Source: Deltaproteobacteria bacterium | GTDB lineage: Bacteria; Desulfobacterota; Binatia; UBA9968 | Direction: 5' to 3' | NCBI GenBank assembly: GCA_016210115.1 | Contig: JACQUW010000340.1 | Location: forward strand, 1 to 38,494 | Length of the DNA stretch: 38,494 bases | Shown: positions 1 through 8,341 of the stretch, piece after piece | Position numbering within the stretch: position 1 is the first letter of the stretch | How the letters are laid out: each line of letters begins with the position of its first letter | The notes under the pieces: model-generated | The model's database searches: none | Told to the model about the DNA's origin: nothing | What the model saw: the letters and a program-made list of their open reading frames with translations, nothing else | Made by a program: the position numbers and the translations under genes

Positions 1-1
1 A

Positions 2-124
2 ACTGGACTTGGGTTAACATTGGCCAAGAAGTTTGTTGAGTTGCAAGGGGGGAGAATCTGGCTGGAGAGCGAGGCGGGGAAGGGCTCCAAGTTTACATTC
101 ACCTTACCGATACGAACAAATTGA
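2..124 (+). CDS. Histidine kinase, C-terminal fragment (HATPase domain)
   Basis: Only the last 40 codons are in the window; the gene starts upstream of base 1. The reading frame begins [17 protein letters not shown], which is the G2 box (GLGL) and the following helix of a GHKL-type histidine kinase ATPase domain, then [17 protein letters not shown], the last beta strands of that fold. It stops at TGA 122-124. The protein would autophosphorylate and pass phosphate to a receiver; the receiver gene 100 bases downstream on the same strand is the obvious partner. Sensor domains and the phospho-accepting His are outside the window, so the signal cannot be guessed. Confidence 0.85.
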   Translation, partial: TGLGLTLAKKFVELQGGRIWLESEAGKGSKFTFTLPIRTN

Positions 125-200
125 ATGACTTGAACGTTTTGAGCAACTTGAACCGTTCCAAATGGTTCAAAGTGTTCAAGCGGTTCAACGCGTTAAAGAG
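125..200. repeat. Degenerate TTGAA/GTTCAA word repeat between kinase and receiver
   Basis: Direct reading shows the words ttgaa and gttcaa recurring about every 8-12 bases. An exact inverted pair TTGAACC (148-154) and GGTTCAA (164-170) could form a 7-bp stem. There is no T-run, so it is not a convincing terminator. Function unknown; similar low-complexity word repeats occur elsewhere in this window (18860-18945). Confidence 0.5.
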
Positions 201-223
201 TCCACGGAGCTGATCGAGGTAAT

Positions 224-601
224 GTGGCAGACGAACTGATTCTCATCATCGAAGACAACGAGAAAAACCGGAAGCTTGTCCGCGACGTGCTTCAGGGCTA
301 CAGGACCGTAGAGAGCGAAACGGCCGAAGAAGGGCTTAAACTCGTCGCAGGAAAGTCCCCTGACCTTATCCTCATGGATATCCAGCTTCCCGGCATGGAC
401 GGGATTACGGCTCTGAAACAGCTTCGCGCCGACGCAAAGACAAAGCCGATACCTGTTATCGCGATCACAGCGTCCGCGATGACCCACAACAGGGCGACGA
501 TGTTGGCTGAGGGCTTTGATGGGTATCAGACGAAGCCCCTCAGTATACGGGATTTTCTCGAGGAGGTGCGCCGCGTGCTTGATGCACGGGGGAAACCGTA
601 A
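224..601 (+). CDS. Single-domain response regulator (CheY/DivK-like receiver)
   Basis: This 125-residue protein is a stand-alone receiver domain with no output domain. The acidic pocket is E10-D11, the phospho-acceptor is D52 in the segment LILMDIQLPGMDG, T82 is the switch Thr/Ser position and K104 is the conserved lysine (QTKPLS). The start is GTG 224, preceded by GAGGT at 216-220, which fits a ribosome binding site. It lies between a histidine kinase and a receiver-cyclase protein on the same strand, so it probably acts as a phosphate shuttle or sink in that pathway. Typical family length is about 120 residues, so it is complete. The target is not evident from sequence. Confidence 0.9.
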   Translation: MADELILIIEDNEKNRKLVRDVLQGYRTVESETAEEGLKLVAGKSPDLILMDIQLPGMDGITALKQLRADAKTKPIPVIAITASAMTHNRATMLAEGFDGYQTKPLSIRDFLEEVRRVLDARGKP

Positions 602-644
602 AGGCGTGAGACGTACCCTCGCCTGCTACCCTTACTCCTCACCG

Positions 645-1775
645 ATGATTACACAAATGAAGATTGCAGCCAAGATTCTTATCGTCGATGACACTCCCAA
701 AAACGTAAAGCTCCTGGCCGATCTCCTAACAGCCAAGGGCTATGCGGTCATGACTGCAGCTTCCGGAGGCGAGGCCCTGGCCCGGCTCGAAGTTGAAAAA
801 CCGGATCTAGTGCTCTTGGATGTCGTCATGCCGGAGATGAGCGGCTACGAGGTTTGCCGTAAGATCCGCCAGAACCCGGCAAACGGAATCCTTCCGGTCG
901 TCATGGTAACGGCGCTCGACCCGGGAGAGGAGCGAGTCAAAGGGCTCGAAGCAGGCGCCGATGATTTCCTCGGCAAGCCCATCAATCAAGCCGAGCTCCT
1001 GGCCCGCGTACGCTCGTTACTTAGAATCAAGGAGCTCTACGACACGGTCCAAACCCAGGCCGCTCAACTCTCCGAATGGAACAAGACGTTGGAACAGCGT
1101 GTTCAGGAACAGTTGGAGCAACTCGAGCGTCTTGGAAGACTCAAACGATTCTTTTCGCCTCAACTTGCCGAGTTGATCCTATCCGGCGGCGCGGAAGACC
1201 CGTTAAAGAGCCACAGACGAGAGGTAACGGTAGTCTTTTTGGATCTTAGAGGCTTCACGGCCTTCGCGGAGATCTCCGAGCCTGAAGAAGTTATGGGAGT
1301 TCTGCGCGAGTATCATGCCGAGATGGGGAAGCTTATTCTCTCGCACGAAGGCACCCTCGAGCGCTTCGCCGGGGACGGCATCATGATCTTCTTTAACGAT
1401 CCGGCGCCGGTGCCGAATCCCGAGGAGAGGGCGATTCGGATGGCGCTGGCGATGCGGGAGCGGGTGGAGGAGCTTGCCGCCGGGTGGCGCAAACGCGACT
1501 ACGATCTTGGCTTTGGCGTCGGCATCGCCCAGGGTTACGCTACCATAGGCGGCATCGGCTTCGAGGGACGTTGGGACTACGGCGCAATCGGCACCGTCTG
1601 CAATCTGGCAGCCCGTCTCTGCGCAGAGGCCAAGCCGGACCAGGTCTTGATCCCCCAGCGTCTACTGGGAAAGGTTGAAAGTCTGATCGAAGCGGAGGCT
1701 ATTGGCGAGTTGACGCTCAAGGGCTTTCACCGCGCCGTCAGCGCCTATAATATCCTCCGGCTTAAGAGCCTGTAG
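645..1775 (+). CDS. Receiver-class III adenylate/guanylate cyclase fusion
   Basis: Numbered from ATG 645 (ATG 657 is equally possible; neither has a clear ribosome site, and the open frame reaches back to 516 but would overlap the previous gene). Residues about 5-125 are a receiver with D15/D16 pocket, phospho-acceptor D59 (VLLDVVMP) and K111. Residues about 130-170 are a Gln/Glu/Leu-rich coiled coil. Residues about 190-350 are a class III nucleotide cyclase: metal ligands D200 (FLDLRGFTAF) and D244 (ERFAGDG), transition-state residues N320 and R324 (NLAARL). It should make a cyclic nucleotide, probably cAMP, under phosphorylation control. The base-selecting positions look like Arg (ERFAGD) and Thr (AIGTVCN) rather than the usual Lys/Asp pair, so the product is not certain. 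It is the third gene of a likely kinase-receiver-cyclase operon. Confidence 0.9.
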   Translation: MITQMKIAAKILIVDDTPKNVKLLADLLTAKGYAVMTAASGGEALARLEVEKPDLVLLDVVMPEMSGYEVCRKIRQNPANGILPVVMVTALDPGEERVKGLEAGADDFLGKPINQAELLARVRSLLRIKELYDTVQTQAAQLSEWNKTLEQRVQEQLEQLERLGRLKRFFSPQLAELILSGGAEDPLKSHRREVTVVFLDLRGFTAFAEISEPEEVMGVLREYHAEMGKLILSHEGTLERFAGDGIMIFFNDPAPVPNPEERAIRMALAMRERVEELAAGWRKRDYDLGFGVGIAQGYATIGGIGFEGRWDYGAIGTVCNLAARLCAEAKPDQVLIPQRLLGKVESLIEAEAIGELTLKGFHRAVSAYNILRLKSL

Positions 1776-1800
1776 TGACGGTTATGAATAATCTTGCATA

Positions 1801-1920
1801 CCCTCACCCCGGCCCCTTCGACATGCTGGGGGCAGGCTCTCTCCCGCAAGAGAGCCCGCAACGGGAGAGGAAACTTAAGAAGCCTTCCCTCCCTTGATTA
1901 AGGGGCGATTAAGGGGAGGG
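1801..1920. repeat. GC-rich palindromic intergenic repeat between convergent genes
   Basis: The gap between the cyclase gene and uvrC (convergent) holds several hairpin-forming arms: CTCTCCCG 1839-1846 with CGGGAGAG 1862-1869, an alternative GCTCTC 1836-1841 with GAGAGC 1850-1855, and CCCTCCC (1887-1893) facing GGGGAGGG near 1913-1920. It may serve as a bidirectional transcription end, but there is no strong T-run. It belongs to a C-tract/G-tract repeat class seen in at least seven other gaps of this window. Confidence 0.55.
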
Positions 1921-1947
1921 TGATTTATGCCAACGCGTCTATTGCTT

Positions 1948-3792
1948 TCACGAGGAAGGCCTTAACGTCTGAAGAATTTCCCGGGCGACCTTCTCATTCA
2001 TCGAGGGAACTTTCATCAAGTCTTCGAGACTCGCTTCCTCGATCCGCTTAAGGCTTCCGAAAGTTCTAAGAAGGGCCCGCTTCCGGGCAGCCCCGATCCC
2101 GGGAATCTTATCGAGACTTGAATAGAGGGTTTGGCGCGTCCTGAGCTGCTTGTGATAGGTGATCGCAAAGCGATGGGCCTCGTCGCGCACCCGCTGAAGG
2201 AGAAAAAGAGCATTCGAGTTGCGCCTCAAAATAACCGGATTGCTCTGCCCCGGAAGAAATACGCGCTCCTCCAATCTCTGGATCTCTGAGCTGCGCGGCG
2301 CCGACTCCACGCGCATCTTGGCGAGACCCGCGACATCTACCTCCGCCACTCTGAGCTCCCGCATGGCCGCCAGCGCCATGCTCAACTGTCCCTTTCCTCC
2401 GTCCACAATCACAAGATCCGGAAGATCCCCCTGCTCCACTCCACGGCTGAAGCGCCGCTTGAGAACTTCATACATCATCGCGAAGTCATCGCCGCCGGAC
2501 GCCGCGTCAACGGTGCGAATCCGATAGCGGCGGTAGCGCTGCTTGTCCGGCTCTCCGTTGAAGAAAGTCACCATGGAACCCACCGCATGCGAGCCATGGA
2601 TGTTGGAAATGTCGAAACATTCTATCCTCTGCGGATAACGTTTGAGGCGGAGCTTTTCCTGCAGCTCCAGAAGCATCTTCTCCCTCTTTTTTTCCTGATC
2701 GTGACGTTCGAAGAAGCTCTGCCGGGCGTTCTGCATGGCCATCTCGAGCAGTTGCCGGCGGTCTCCCCTTTGGGGACACAAAACAGAAACGCGCCTCTCT
2801 CTTCGCTCCCCCAGGTACTCTTCCCGAACCTGGCGATCTTCTACTTCCAGCGGAAGCAGAACCTCATCGGGAATGAACCGGTCTCCCTGGTAGAACTGGG
2901 TGAGCAGGGACTGCATGACTTCTTCATCGGGAAATTCCAAATCGACCAGGGAGTAAGTCTGGTTCCCGGTAAGCTTTCCTTGCCGGACAAACAGCACCTG
3001 AATTTCTATGAAGCCGCCTTCGCGATAGAAACCGAAGATATCCTGGTCCGCGCCCCAATGAGAAACCATTCGCTGCTTCTCGAGGGTTTTCTCAACGGCC
3101 TGAATCTGGTCCCGGATCTTCGCCGCCGCTTCGAACTCGAGCGCGTCGGCTCTCTCTTGCATTTTTTCCTTCAGCTCTTCGATGAGCTCCTGGCGCTTTC
3201 CTTCGATAAACAGAATGGCGCGCCGAAGGTGCTCCTGATATTCCGCCGGTTCCACAGCCAAAACACAGGGAGCCATACAACGCCTGATCTGATACTGAAG
3301 GCACGGGCGGGTGCGGTTTTTAAAATTATACTCGGTGCAGTTTCTGAGGAGAAAGTGCTTCTCGACGATGTCGAGCGTCTCGCGCACGGCGAAAGCCGAG
3401 GAGTATGGACCGAAATAGCGGCTTCGGTCCTTCACGATCTTCCTCGTGGCAATGATCCGGGGCCATGGGTGCTGCACATTGATTTTGATACTGAGATAGC
3501 TCTTGTCATCCTTGAGACGAATGTTGTAGCGCGGCTTGTACTGTTTGATGAGATTATTTTCAAGAATGAGAGCTTCTTTCTCGTTGGCGGTCACCAGGGT
3601 CTCGACATCCCCGACGCGACGCATCAGAAATTGGACCTGCGAGCGCCCGTCGCCGCCGCGGAAGTAGGCCCGCACGCGCGCCCTGACATCGTTCGCCTTC
3701 CCGACATAAATGACTTTGCCGCTCTGGTCTCGCATCAGATAGACGCCCGGGTGCGGCGGCAAAGTATCTAATTTTTCTTCAATCGGAAGCAT
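1948..3792 (-). CDS. uvrC: Excinuclease ABC subunit C
   Basis: The 614-residue protein matches UvrC in length and domain order. UvrC makes both incisions around a lesion in nucleotide excision repair after UvrAB loading. Visible domains: GIY-YIG nuclease at about 14-95 (GVY at 16-18, IYVG at 28-31, R39, E77), a four-cysteine region near 150-180 (RNC, RPC, RRC and APC) matching the proposed Fe-S site, a UVR coiled-coil motif around 205-240, the RNase H-like second nuclease (FDISNIHG, VDGGKGQ) in the middle third to C-terminal half, and tandem helix-hairpin-helix elements at the end (IPGIGAARKRALL). The start ATG 3790-3792 has a weak ribosome site. It stands alone, convergent with the cyclase and divergent from the catabolic run. 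No oddities seen. Confidence 0.97.
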   Translation of the reverse strand: MLPIEEKLDTLPPHPGVYLMRDQSGKVIYVGKANDVRARVRAYFRGGDGRSQVQFLMRRVGDVETLVTANEKEALILENNLIKQYKPRYNIRLKDDKSYLSIKINVQHPWPRIIATRKIVKDRSRYFGPYSSAFAVRETLDIVEKHFLLRNCTEYNFKNRTRPCLQYQIRRCMAPCVLAVEPAEYQEHLRRAILFIEGKRQELIEELKEKMQERADALEFEAAAKIRDQIQAVEKTLEKQRMVSHWGADQDIFGFYREGGFIEIQVLFVRQGKLTGNQTYSLVDLEFPDEEVMQSLLTQFYQGDRFIPDEVLLPLEVEDRQVREEYLGERRERRVSVLCPQRGDRRQLLEMAMQNARQSFFERHDQEKKREKMLLELQEKLRLKRYPQRIECFDISNIHGSHAVGSMVTFFNGEPDKQRYRRYRIRTVDAASGGDDFAMMYEVLKRRFSRGVEQGDLPDLVIVDGGKGQLSMALAAMRELRVAEVDVAGLAKMRVESAPRSSEIQRLEERVFLPGQSNPVILRRNSNALFLLQRVRDEAHRFAITYHKQLRTRQTLYSSLDKIPGIGAARKRALLRTFGSLKRIEEASLEDLMKVPSMNEKVAREILQTLRPSS

Positions 3793-3851
3793 GGCTAATC
3801 TCAGTTTTCACCCATTACTATAGCAGAAAAAAACCGCCAAGTGACCTCAGA

Positions 3852-3880
3852 TTGACAGAACAATACTTATAGAATATTTT
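3852..3880 (+). promoter_or_regulatory. Possible sigma-70 promoter for the catabolic run
   Basis: TTGACA at 3852-3857 matches the -35 consensus exactly; 17 bases later lies TATTTT (3875-3880) in an AT-rich stretch, a passable -10 element. It points toward the DUF35 gene at 3999. The leader would contain the repeat element at 3935. Prediction by eye only. Confidence 0.4.
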
Positions 3881-3934
3881 CCGCTCTACCGGATGCGCAT
3901 GAGAATGGAGTGGTCTCGCAGAGAACCCCTCTTT

Positions 3935-3952
3935 ATCCCCCTTTTTCAAAGG
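3935..3952. repeat. ATCCCCCTTTTTCAAA repeat copy
   Basis: The 16 bases ATCCCCCTTTTTCAAA at 3935-3950 recur exactly, in inverse orientation, within the hairpin at 30647-30669. Both copies are intergenic. This copy lacks the full G-rich pairing arm (only AAGGCTTTGG... AAGAAGGG follows). Confidence 0.5.
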
Positions 3953-3998
3953 CTTTGGAAAAGAAGGGCCAGGTGAGATTTCGTGCACGAATATCATC

Positions 3999-4433
3999 AT
4001 GACTAGCAAACTTTACCGGCCCGAGAACTGGAGCGCCTCGCCGTTGGAGAGCGACTCCGCTCAGCTCGTCGGCGGGCGCTGCGCCCGTTGCGGCAACGTG
4101 TACTTCCCCCGGTCCAACGTGTGTCCGGGCTGCGGCTCACGCGAGCCGATGGCGCAGGTTCTGCTCAGCCGCGTCGGGAAGCTTTACTCCTATTCCGTCA
4201 TCCATGTCGGCGCGCCCGGGTTCAAAGCGCCATACGCGGTCGGGTATGTCGACCTGCCCGATGGGCCGCGAGTTTTCGGACACGTGGACGGCTGGGAGGA
4301 TGGTCCAATTCCTCTTGACAGCTCGGTCGACATCTACGCGGGGCCGATCGGCAAGGACCGTGAAGGCGAAGAGTTGATCAGCGTGCGTTTCCGTCCGCTG
4401 CCGTCCGGTCAGGTTTCAAGGGGAGGAACATGA
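3999..4433 (+). CDS. Zn-ribbon/OB-fold acyl-CoA-associated protein (DUF35 family)
   Basis: The 144-residue protein carries an N-terminal zinc ribbon with C28-x2-C31 and C42-x2-C45, followed by an OB-fold that starts near residue 55 (SRVGKLYSYSVIHVG). This is the DUF35/ChsH2-type architecture, whose members pair with SCP2-type thiolases or MaoC-type hydratases and help bind acyl-CoA. The next gene is exactly such a thiolase and starts inside this gene's stop codon (ATGA overlap), supporting a two-subunit complex. The start is ATG 3999; no good ribosome site precedes it (the AGGTG at 3971-3975 is too far). First gene of the plus-strand catabolic run. Confidence 0.88.
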   Translation: MTSKLYRPENWSASPLESDSAQLVGGRCARCGNVYFPRSNVCPGCGSREPMAQVLLSRVGKLYSYSVIHVGAPGFKAPYAVGYVDLPDGPRVFGHVDGWEDGPIPLDSSVDIYAGPIGKDREGEELISVRFRPLPSGQVSRGGT

Positions 4434-5581
4434 TGGTAAGCCTCCGTGGAGTTAGCGTGATCGGCGCCGGGATGAGCCGGTTCGCCAAACAGCCGGAACT
4501 CAGTATCATTGATCTGGCACAACCCCCGATTCTGGACGCTTTGGAGGACGCCGGTGTCACTCCCGGGCAGGTCCAGGCGGCCTACTGCGGCAGCGTCTTC
4601 GGCGGGTCCGGCCTCGGACAAAAGGTGCTTAAAGGCATCGGCATATCCGGGATCCCGATTTTGAATCTGGAAAACGCCTGCTCAAGCGGCTCTTCGGCGT
4701 TCCGGGAAGCATGGCTTGCAGTCGCCAGCGGCATTCACGACGTTACGCTCGCCTTCGGGGCCGAGAAGCTCACCGCATTGGGCGGCGGCGCCTATCCTTT
4801 GGGCGAGGGCGACATCGAAGCCGACCAGGGAATCTTGATGCCCGCTGTTTACGCGATGCGCGCGCGCCGTCACATGACGGAGTACGGAACTACGATCGAA
4901 CAGCTCGCGAAGATCGCGGTGAAGAACCACAGCAACAGTGTTCATAATGCGCAAGCCCAGTACCAGCGCGAATACACGCTGGAGGAAGTGTTGAACTCGC
5001 GCATGGTTGCCGACCCGCTGACGCTCCTGCACTGCTGCCCGACCGGAGACGGCGCGGCGGCAGTGGTGCTCGCAGCCACAGAATTTGCAGATCGTTTCCA
5101 TGGAAAACCGGTCAAAGTCCGCGCCTCGGTGCTTCAATCCGGTCTCTTCAAAAACGATTTTCGGGACATGACCAAATCGGACCTGAGCTACCGCGCGGCC
5201 GCAGCCGTGTACGAGATGGCGGGGCTCGGCCCTGAGGACATCGATGTCGCCGAGGTGCACGATGCCTTCACGATCGGCGAGCTGATGTATTACGAAGCAT
5301 TGGGCTTCTGCGCGCCGGGTGAAGGCGGGCGGCTGATCGACGAAGGGGCGACTGAGATCACCGGTCGTATCCCGGTCAATCCAAGTGGCGGGCTCCTCTC
5401 CAAAGGGCACCCGGTAGGCGCGACCGGAGTGGCCCAGATCGTGGAGATCACCGGACAATTGCGCGGGACCTGCGGGCGCCGGCAAGTCGCTGGCGCGCGT
5501 ATCGGGATGACTCACTGCACGGGAGGCGGCGTCGCCGGGTTCGACCACATCGCCTGCACGATTCATGTCTTCGAGCAATAG
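4430..5581 (+). CDS. SCP2-type thiolase (acetyl-CoA acetyltransferase family)
   Basis: The 383-residue protein is a thiolase-superfamily enzyme of the SCP2/lipid-transfer type. The nucleophile is C84 in LENACSSGSSA; the catalytic His is H327 in GHPVGATG; H362-C363 in HCTGGG form the second active-site loop. Such enzymes cleave beta-ketoacyl-CoA with CoA or do the reverse condensation. AGGGGAGGA lies just before ATG 4430 (a second ATG follows at 4433). It overlaps the DUF35 gene by 4 bases and the CoA-transferase gene by 17, so translation is probably coupled. Its substrate is unknown; the neighbours suggest an acyl-CoA intermediate made from a (hetero)aromatic or branched acid. Confidence 0.92.
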   Translation: MMVSLRGVSVIGAGMSRFAKQPELSIIDLAQPPILDALEDAGVTPGQVQAAYCGSVFGGSGLGQKVLKGIGISGIPILNLENACSSGSSAFREAWLAVASGIHDVTLAFGAEKLTALGGGAYPLGEGDIEADQGILMPAVYAMRARRHMTEYGTTIEQLAKIAVKNHSNSVHNAQAQYQREYTLEEVLNSRMVADPLTLLHCCPTGDGAAAVVLAATEFADRFHGKPVKVRASVLQSGLFKNDFRDMTKSDLSYRAAAAVYEMAGLGPEDIDVAEVHDAFTIGELMYYEALGFCAPGEGGRLIDEGATEITGRIPVNPSGGLLSKGHPVGATGVAQIVEITGQLRGTCGRRQVAGARIGMTHCTGGGVAGFDHIACTIHVFEQ

Positions 5582-6842
5582 CCCCGGCGGGCCTCTCAGT
5601 GCGGTAGCGCCCCCGCTTCGCGGCGTTCGTGTTTTGGACCTCTCGCAATTTCTGGCTGGACCGTTCTGCGCCCAGATACTGGCGGATATCGGGGCGGAGA
5701 TCATCAAGATCGAGCCCCAGTCCGGCGATCCAACGCGGGTTTTGCCGCCCTACTTCTATAAAGGCGAGGGCGCCTACTTCCTCGCAATCAACCACAGCAA
5801 GCGAAGCGTGATACTCGACCTCGCGGTTCAGGACGGCCGAGATGTTTTTTACGACCTCGTCCGGCAAACAGACGTGGTCGTTGAAGCGTACCGCCCGGGT
5901 GTTTCGAAGAAGCTCGGCGTGGACTACGAAACCCTGAAAACCGTCAACTCGCGGATCGTTTATTGCTCGATCTCCGGTTTTGGCCAGGACGGCCCGTACG
6001 CGACGCGCCCCGCCTACGACATGATTGTTCAAGCGCTCTCCGGTGCGATGAGTTTGACCGGAGAAATCGGCGGGCGGCCCGTCCGCTCCGGCACGCCGAT
6101 TGGCGATCTCTGCGCGGGCCAGTTCGCGGCGACAGCGATTCTCGCAGCGCTTTTGGAGCGCAGCCGGTCGGGAATGGGCCAGTTCATCGATACCGCCATG
6201 CTGGATGTACAGGTTGCCATGTTGACTTATCTGGCGCAGTACTATCTCATCTCCGGCGATGTGCCCGGGCTCCAGGGGCGCGGGCACATGTCGATTCCGA
6301 CCTACAATGCCTTTCGCGCTCGTGATGGGAGAGACGTTCTCATCTGCGCAAACACGGAGAGGATGTGGCAACAGCTTTGTCAGGCCCTGGACGCGCCTGA
6401 GCTGGCGAACGATCCCCGCTTTGAGACCAATGAGCGCCGCCACGCCAACCGCTCCGAGCTGCTACCGATTCTGGAGCGAGCTTTCGCAGATCACGAGAGC
6501 AATGACCTGCTAGAGCGCTTTCACGCGCGCAGCATCCCGAGCGCGCGGGTAAACTCTGTGGCGGAAGCGCTTGCGGATCCTCAAGTCATGCATCGGCGGA
6601 TGGTCCGGGACGTCGAGCACACTTTGGGGGGGACCATCCGCGTTCTGGGCAGCCCGATCAAGTTCTCACGGAGCCAGGAGGCTGATCTCATCAGCCCACC
6701 GACCCTCGGCCAGCATACCGACCTGATCTTGCGGGACCTGCTTGGATACAGTTCAGAGCGGATCGAAGAGCTGCGGCAACGAGGAGCGTTCGGATCTGAC
6801 GCGGTTGACAAATCGGAGGCAGTGAAAAAGCAGAGCATCTGA
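5565..6842 (+). CDS. Class III CoA-transferase (CaiB/BaiF/Frc family)
   Basis: The 425-residue protein has the whole family III fold. Near the N-terminus is VRVLDLSQFLAGPFCAQILA, then the glycine-rich GADIIKIE-like strand (GAEIIKIEPQSGDPTR), SGFGQDGPY at about 137-145 and the predicted catalytic aspartate D152 (RPAYDMIVQALSG). These enzymes move CoA from a donor such as succinyl-CoA to a carboxylic acid without ATP. In this run it is the only apparent CoA-activating enzyme, so it likely activates the acid substrate or an intermediate. It starts within the thiolase gene's end (17-base overlap). Donor and acceptor cannot be read from the sequence. Confidence 0.92.
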   Translation: MSSSNSPGGPLSAVAPPLRGVRVLDLSQFLAGPFCAQILADIGAEIIKIEPQSGDPTRVLPPYFYKGEGAYFLAINHSKRSVILDLAVQDGRDVFYDLVRQTDVVVEAYRPGVSKKLGVDYETLKTVNSRIVYCSISGFGQDGPYATRPAYDMIVQALSGAMSLTGEIGGRPVRSGTPIGDLCAGQFAATAILAALLERSRSGMGQFIDTAMLDVQVAMLTYLAQYYLISGDVPGLQGRGHMSIPTYNAFRARDGRDVLICANTERMWQQLCQALDAPELANDPRFETNERRHANRSELLPILERAFADHESNDLLERFHARSIPSARVNSVAEALADPQVMHRRMVRDVEHTLGGTIRVLGSPIKFSRSQEADLISPPTLGQHTDLILRDLLGYSSERIEELRQRGAFGSDAVDKSEAVKKQSI

Positions 6843-6852
6843 TGTGATTTCA

Positions 6853-6965
6853 CCTCACCTCTGTCCTCGAAGGGAGAGGACGAAAAAAGAAAGGATCTTT
6901 GTCGGCTGTGAGCAGAATCCCCACCTTAAAAACCTCCTTCTCCCCGGGGGAGAATGCTGGGATGA
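6853..6965. repeat. Two palindromes between CoA-transferase and hydroxylase genes
   Basis: GTCCTC 6863-6868 pairs with GAGGAC 6876-6881. A near-perfect palindrome TTCTCCCCGGGGGAGAA spans 6938-6954, followed by ATGAAGGGA, which doubles as the region just before the next start. This is the window's C-tract/G-tract repeat type and splits the run into two possible transcription units. Confidence 0.55.
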
Positions 6966-6977
6966 AGGGACCGCCCC

Positions 6978-7853
6978 ATGAAGCCGGCCCCGTTTGAGTA
7001 TCACGCCCCGATCACGGTCGAGGAGGCCGTGAGCGTGCTCCAGAGTTACGGCGACGCTGCCAAGGTGCTGGCCGGAGGGCAGAGCCTGATGCCGCTGCTT
7101 AACTTCCGTCTGGCGCGACCGGCTGCTATCGTCGACATCAACGGTATCGAAGGGCTTGATTATCTGCGCCGCGATGGCGGATGGCTCGCCATTGGGGCAC
7201 TGGCACGGCAAAGGGCCGCAGAGCTAAGCTCGCTGGTGGCGGAGAACTGTCCGCTCCTGGCTGAGGCACTCCCATTGGTTGGTCACTTTCAAATACGGAA
7301 CCGCGGAACGATCCTGGGGAGTCTCGCGCACGCGGATCCCGCAGCCGAGCTTGGCGCCGTCGCCCTCGCTCTGGGCGCCGAGCTGACAATCCAGGGGCCC
7401 AATGGGAGCCGGCTTGTGCGCGCGGATCAGTTCTTCGTCTCTTATCTCACCACCGCGCTGGCGCCGGACGAGCTGCTTGTGGAGGCCCGGTTTCCAATGG
7501 CGCAACCTCGAACGGGTTACGCGTTCGTCGAGTTCGCGCGCCGGCACGGCGACTTTGCGCTCGTGGGCGTTGCGGCTGTGGTCAGCCGCAATAACGGGGC
7601 AAACCGCTGTAGTGATGTACGCCTGGCATTTACCGGCGTGGGCCCGGTCCCGGTTCTTATCACTGATCCGGAAGGAGTCCTGCGGGGCCAACCGCTCGAG
7701 CCAGCCGGAATGAATGCCTTCGCCGAGCGCGCCGCTGCCAGCCTGAAGCCGGACTCCGATATTCAGGCCAGCGGCGAGTACCGGCGTGAGCTCGCTTGTG
7801 TGCTGGCCGGGCAGGCCCTCGAGGCCGCGGCCGCACGCTCCAGAGGAGATTGA
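6978..7853 (+). CDS. Molybdenum hydroxylase FAD subunit (CoxM/CutM-like)
   Basis: The 291-residue protein is the medium, FAD-binding subunit of a xanthine oxidase-family hydroxylase. FAD pyrophosphate loops are visible: AGGQSLMP at 32-39 and RNRGTILGSLAHADPAAE with TILGS at 111-115 (the usual TIGG is TILG here). It passes electrons from the 2Fe-2S subunit to an acceptor. It is followed by the Fe-S subunit (TGATG overlap) and then the Mo subunit, giving order M-S-L as in cox operons. Start ATG 6978 has AGGGA upstream. The substrate is set by the large subunit. Confidence 0.92.
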   Translation: MKPAPFEYHAPITVEEAVSVLQSYGDAAKVLAGGQSLMPLLNFRLARPAAIVDINGIEGLDYLRRDGGWLAIGALARQRAAELSSLVAENCPLLAEALPLVGHFQIRNRGTILGSLAHADPAAELGAVALALGAELTIQGPNGSRLVRADQFFVSYLTTALAPDELLVEARFPMAQPRTGYAFVEFARRHGDFALVGVAAVVSRNNGANRCSDVRLAFTGVGPVPVLITDPEGVLRGQPLEPAGMNAFAERAAASLKPDSDIQASGEYRRELACVLAGQALEAAAARSRGD

Positions 7854-8341
7854 TGGAGAAGCGCCCCATCCACCTTGCGATCAACGGCCGGCAATACAGC
7901 GGCGAGGTCGAGCCACGCCGCACGCTGGTTGATTTCTTGCGTGAAGATCTGGATTTGACGGGCACGCACGTGGGCTGCGAGCACGGCGTCTGCGGGGCAT
8001 GCACGGTCCTGCTGGACGGTGTTGCAGTCCGCTCATGCCTTACCCTCGCAGTCCAGGCAAACGGCCACGATCTCATGACCGTGGAAGGGCTCGCCGGACC
8101 AAACGGCGAACTGCACCCGATCCAGGCGGCGTTTCACAAGCATCACGCGCTCCAATGTGGCTTTTGCACGGCGGGGTTTCTGATGTCGATTTTTGATCTG
8201 CTTAAGAGCCGGCCCGATATTAAAGAAGAGGATGAGATTCGCAAGGCACTCGCCGGTAATCTCTGCCGCTGCACGGGCTACAGCGGGATCGTCGCTGCAG
8301 TCCGGGAAATTGCTGCCCAGTTTCGCAAGGAGCCATCGTAA
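7853..8341 (+). CDS. Molybdenum hydroxylase 2Fe-2S subunit (CoxS/CutS-like)
   Basis: The 162-residue protein has two [2Fe-2S] domains. The plant-ferredoxin type has C42, C47, C50 and C62 (GCEHGVCGAC), the second has C102, C105, C138 and C140 (QCGFC and CRCTGY). Length is normal for the family. The start is ATG 7853 with GAGGAG at 7843-7848; an open frame extends further upstream but lacks a reason to be used. It overlaps the FAD gene's stop and its own stop overlaps the start of the large-subunit gene by one base, so all three are translated in step. Confidence 0.95.
   Translation: MEKRPIHLAINGRQYSGEVEPRRTLVDFLREDLDLTGTHVGCEHGVCGACTVLLDGVAVRSCLTLAVQANGHDLMTVEGLAGPNGELHPIQAAFHKHHALQCGFCTAGFLMSIFDLLKSRPDIKEEDEIRKALAGNLCRCTGYSGIVAAVREIAAQFRKEPS

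Noticed and set aside
1801..1920. CRISPR-like array
   Set aside because: The repeated arms are inverted and of variable spacing; no regular repeats and spacers, and no cas genes in the window.
2587..3771. 394-codon open frame on the plus strand opposite uvrC
   Set aside because: It is fully antisense to a gene with clear conserved motifs, has no recognisable domain and is typical of shadow frames in GC-rich DNA.
4682..5707. 341-codon minus-strand open frame
   Set aside because: Antisense to the thiolase and CoA-transferase genes, which both have intact catalytic motifs.
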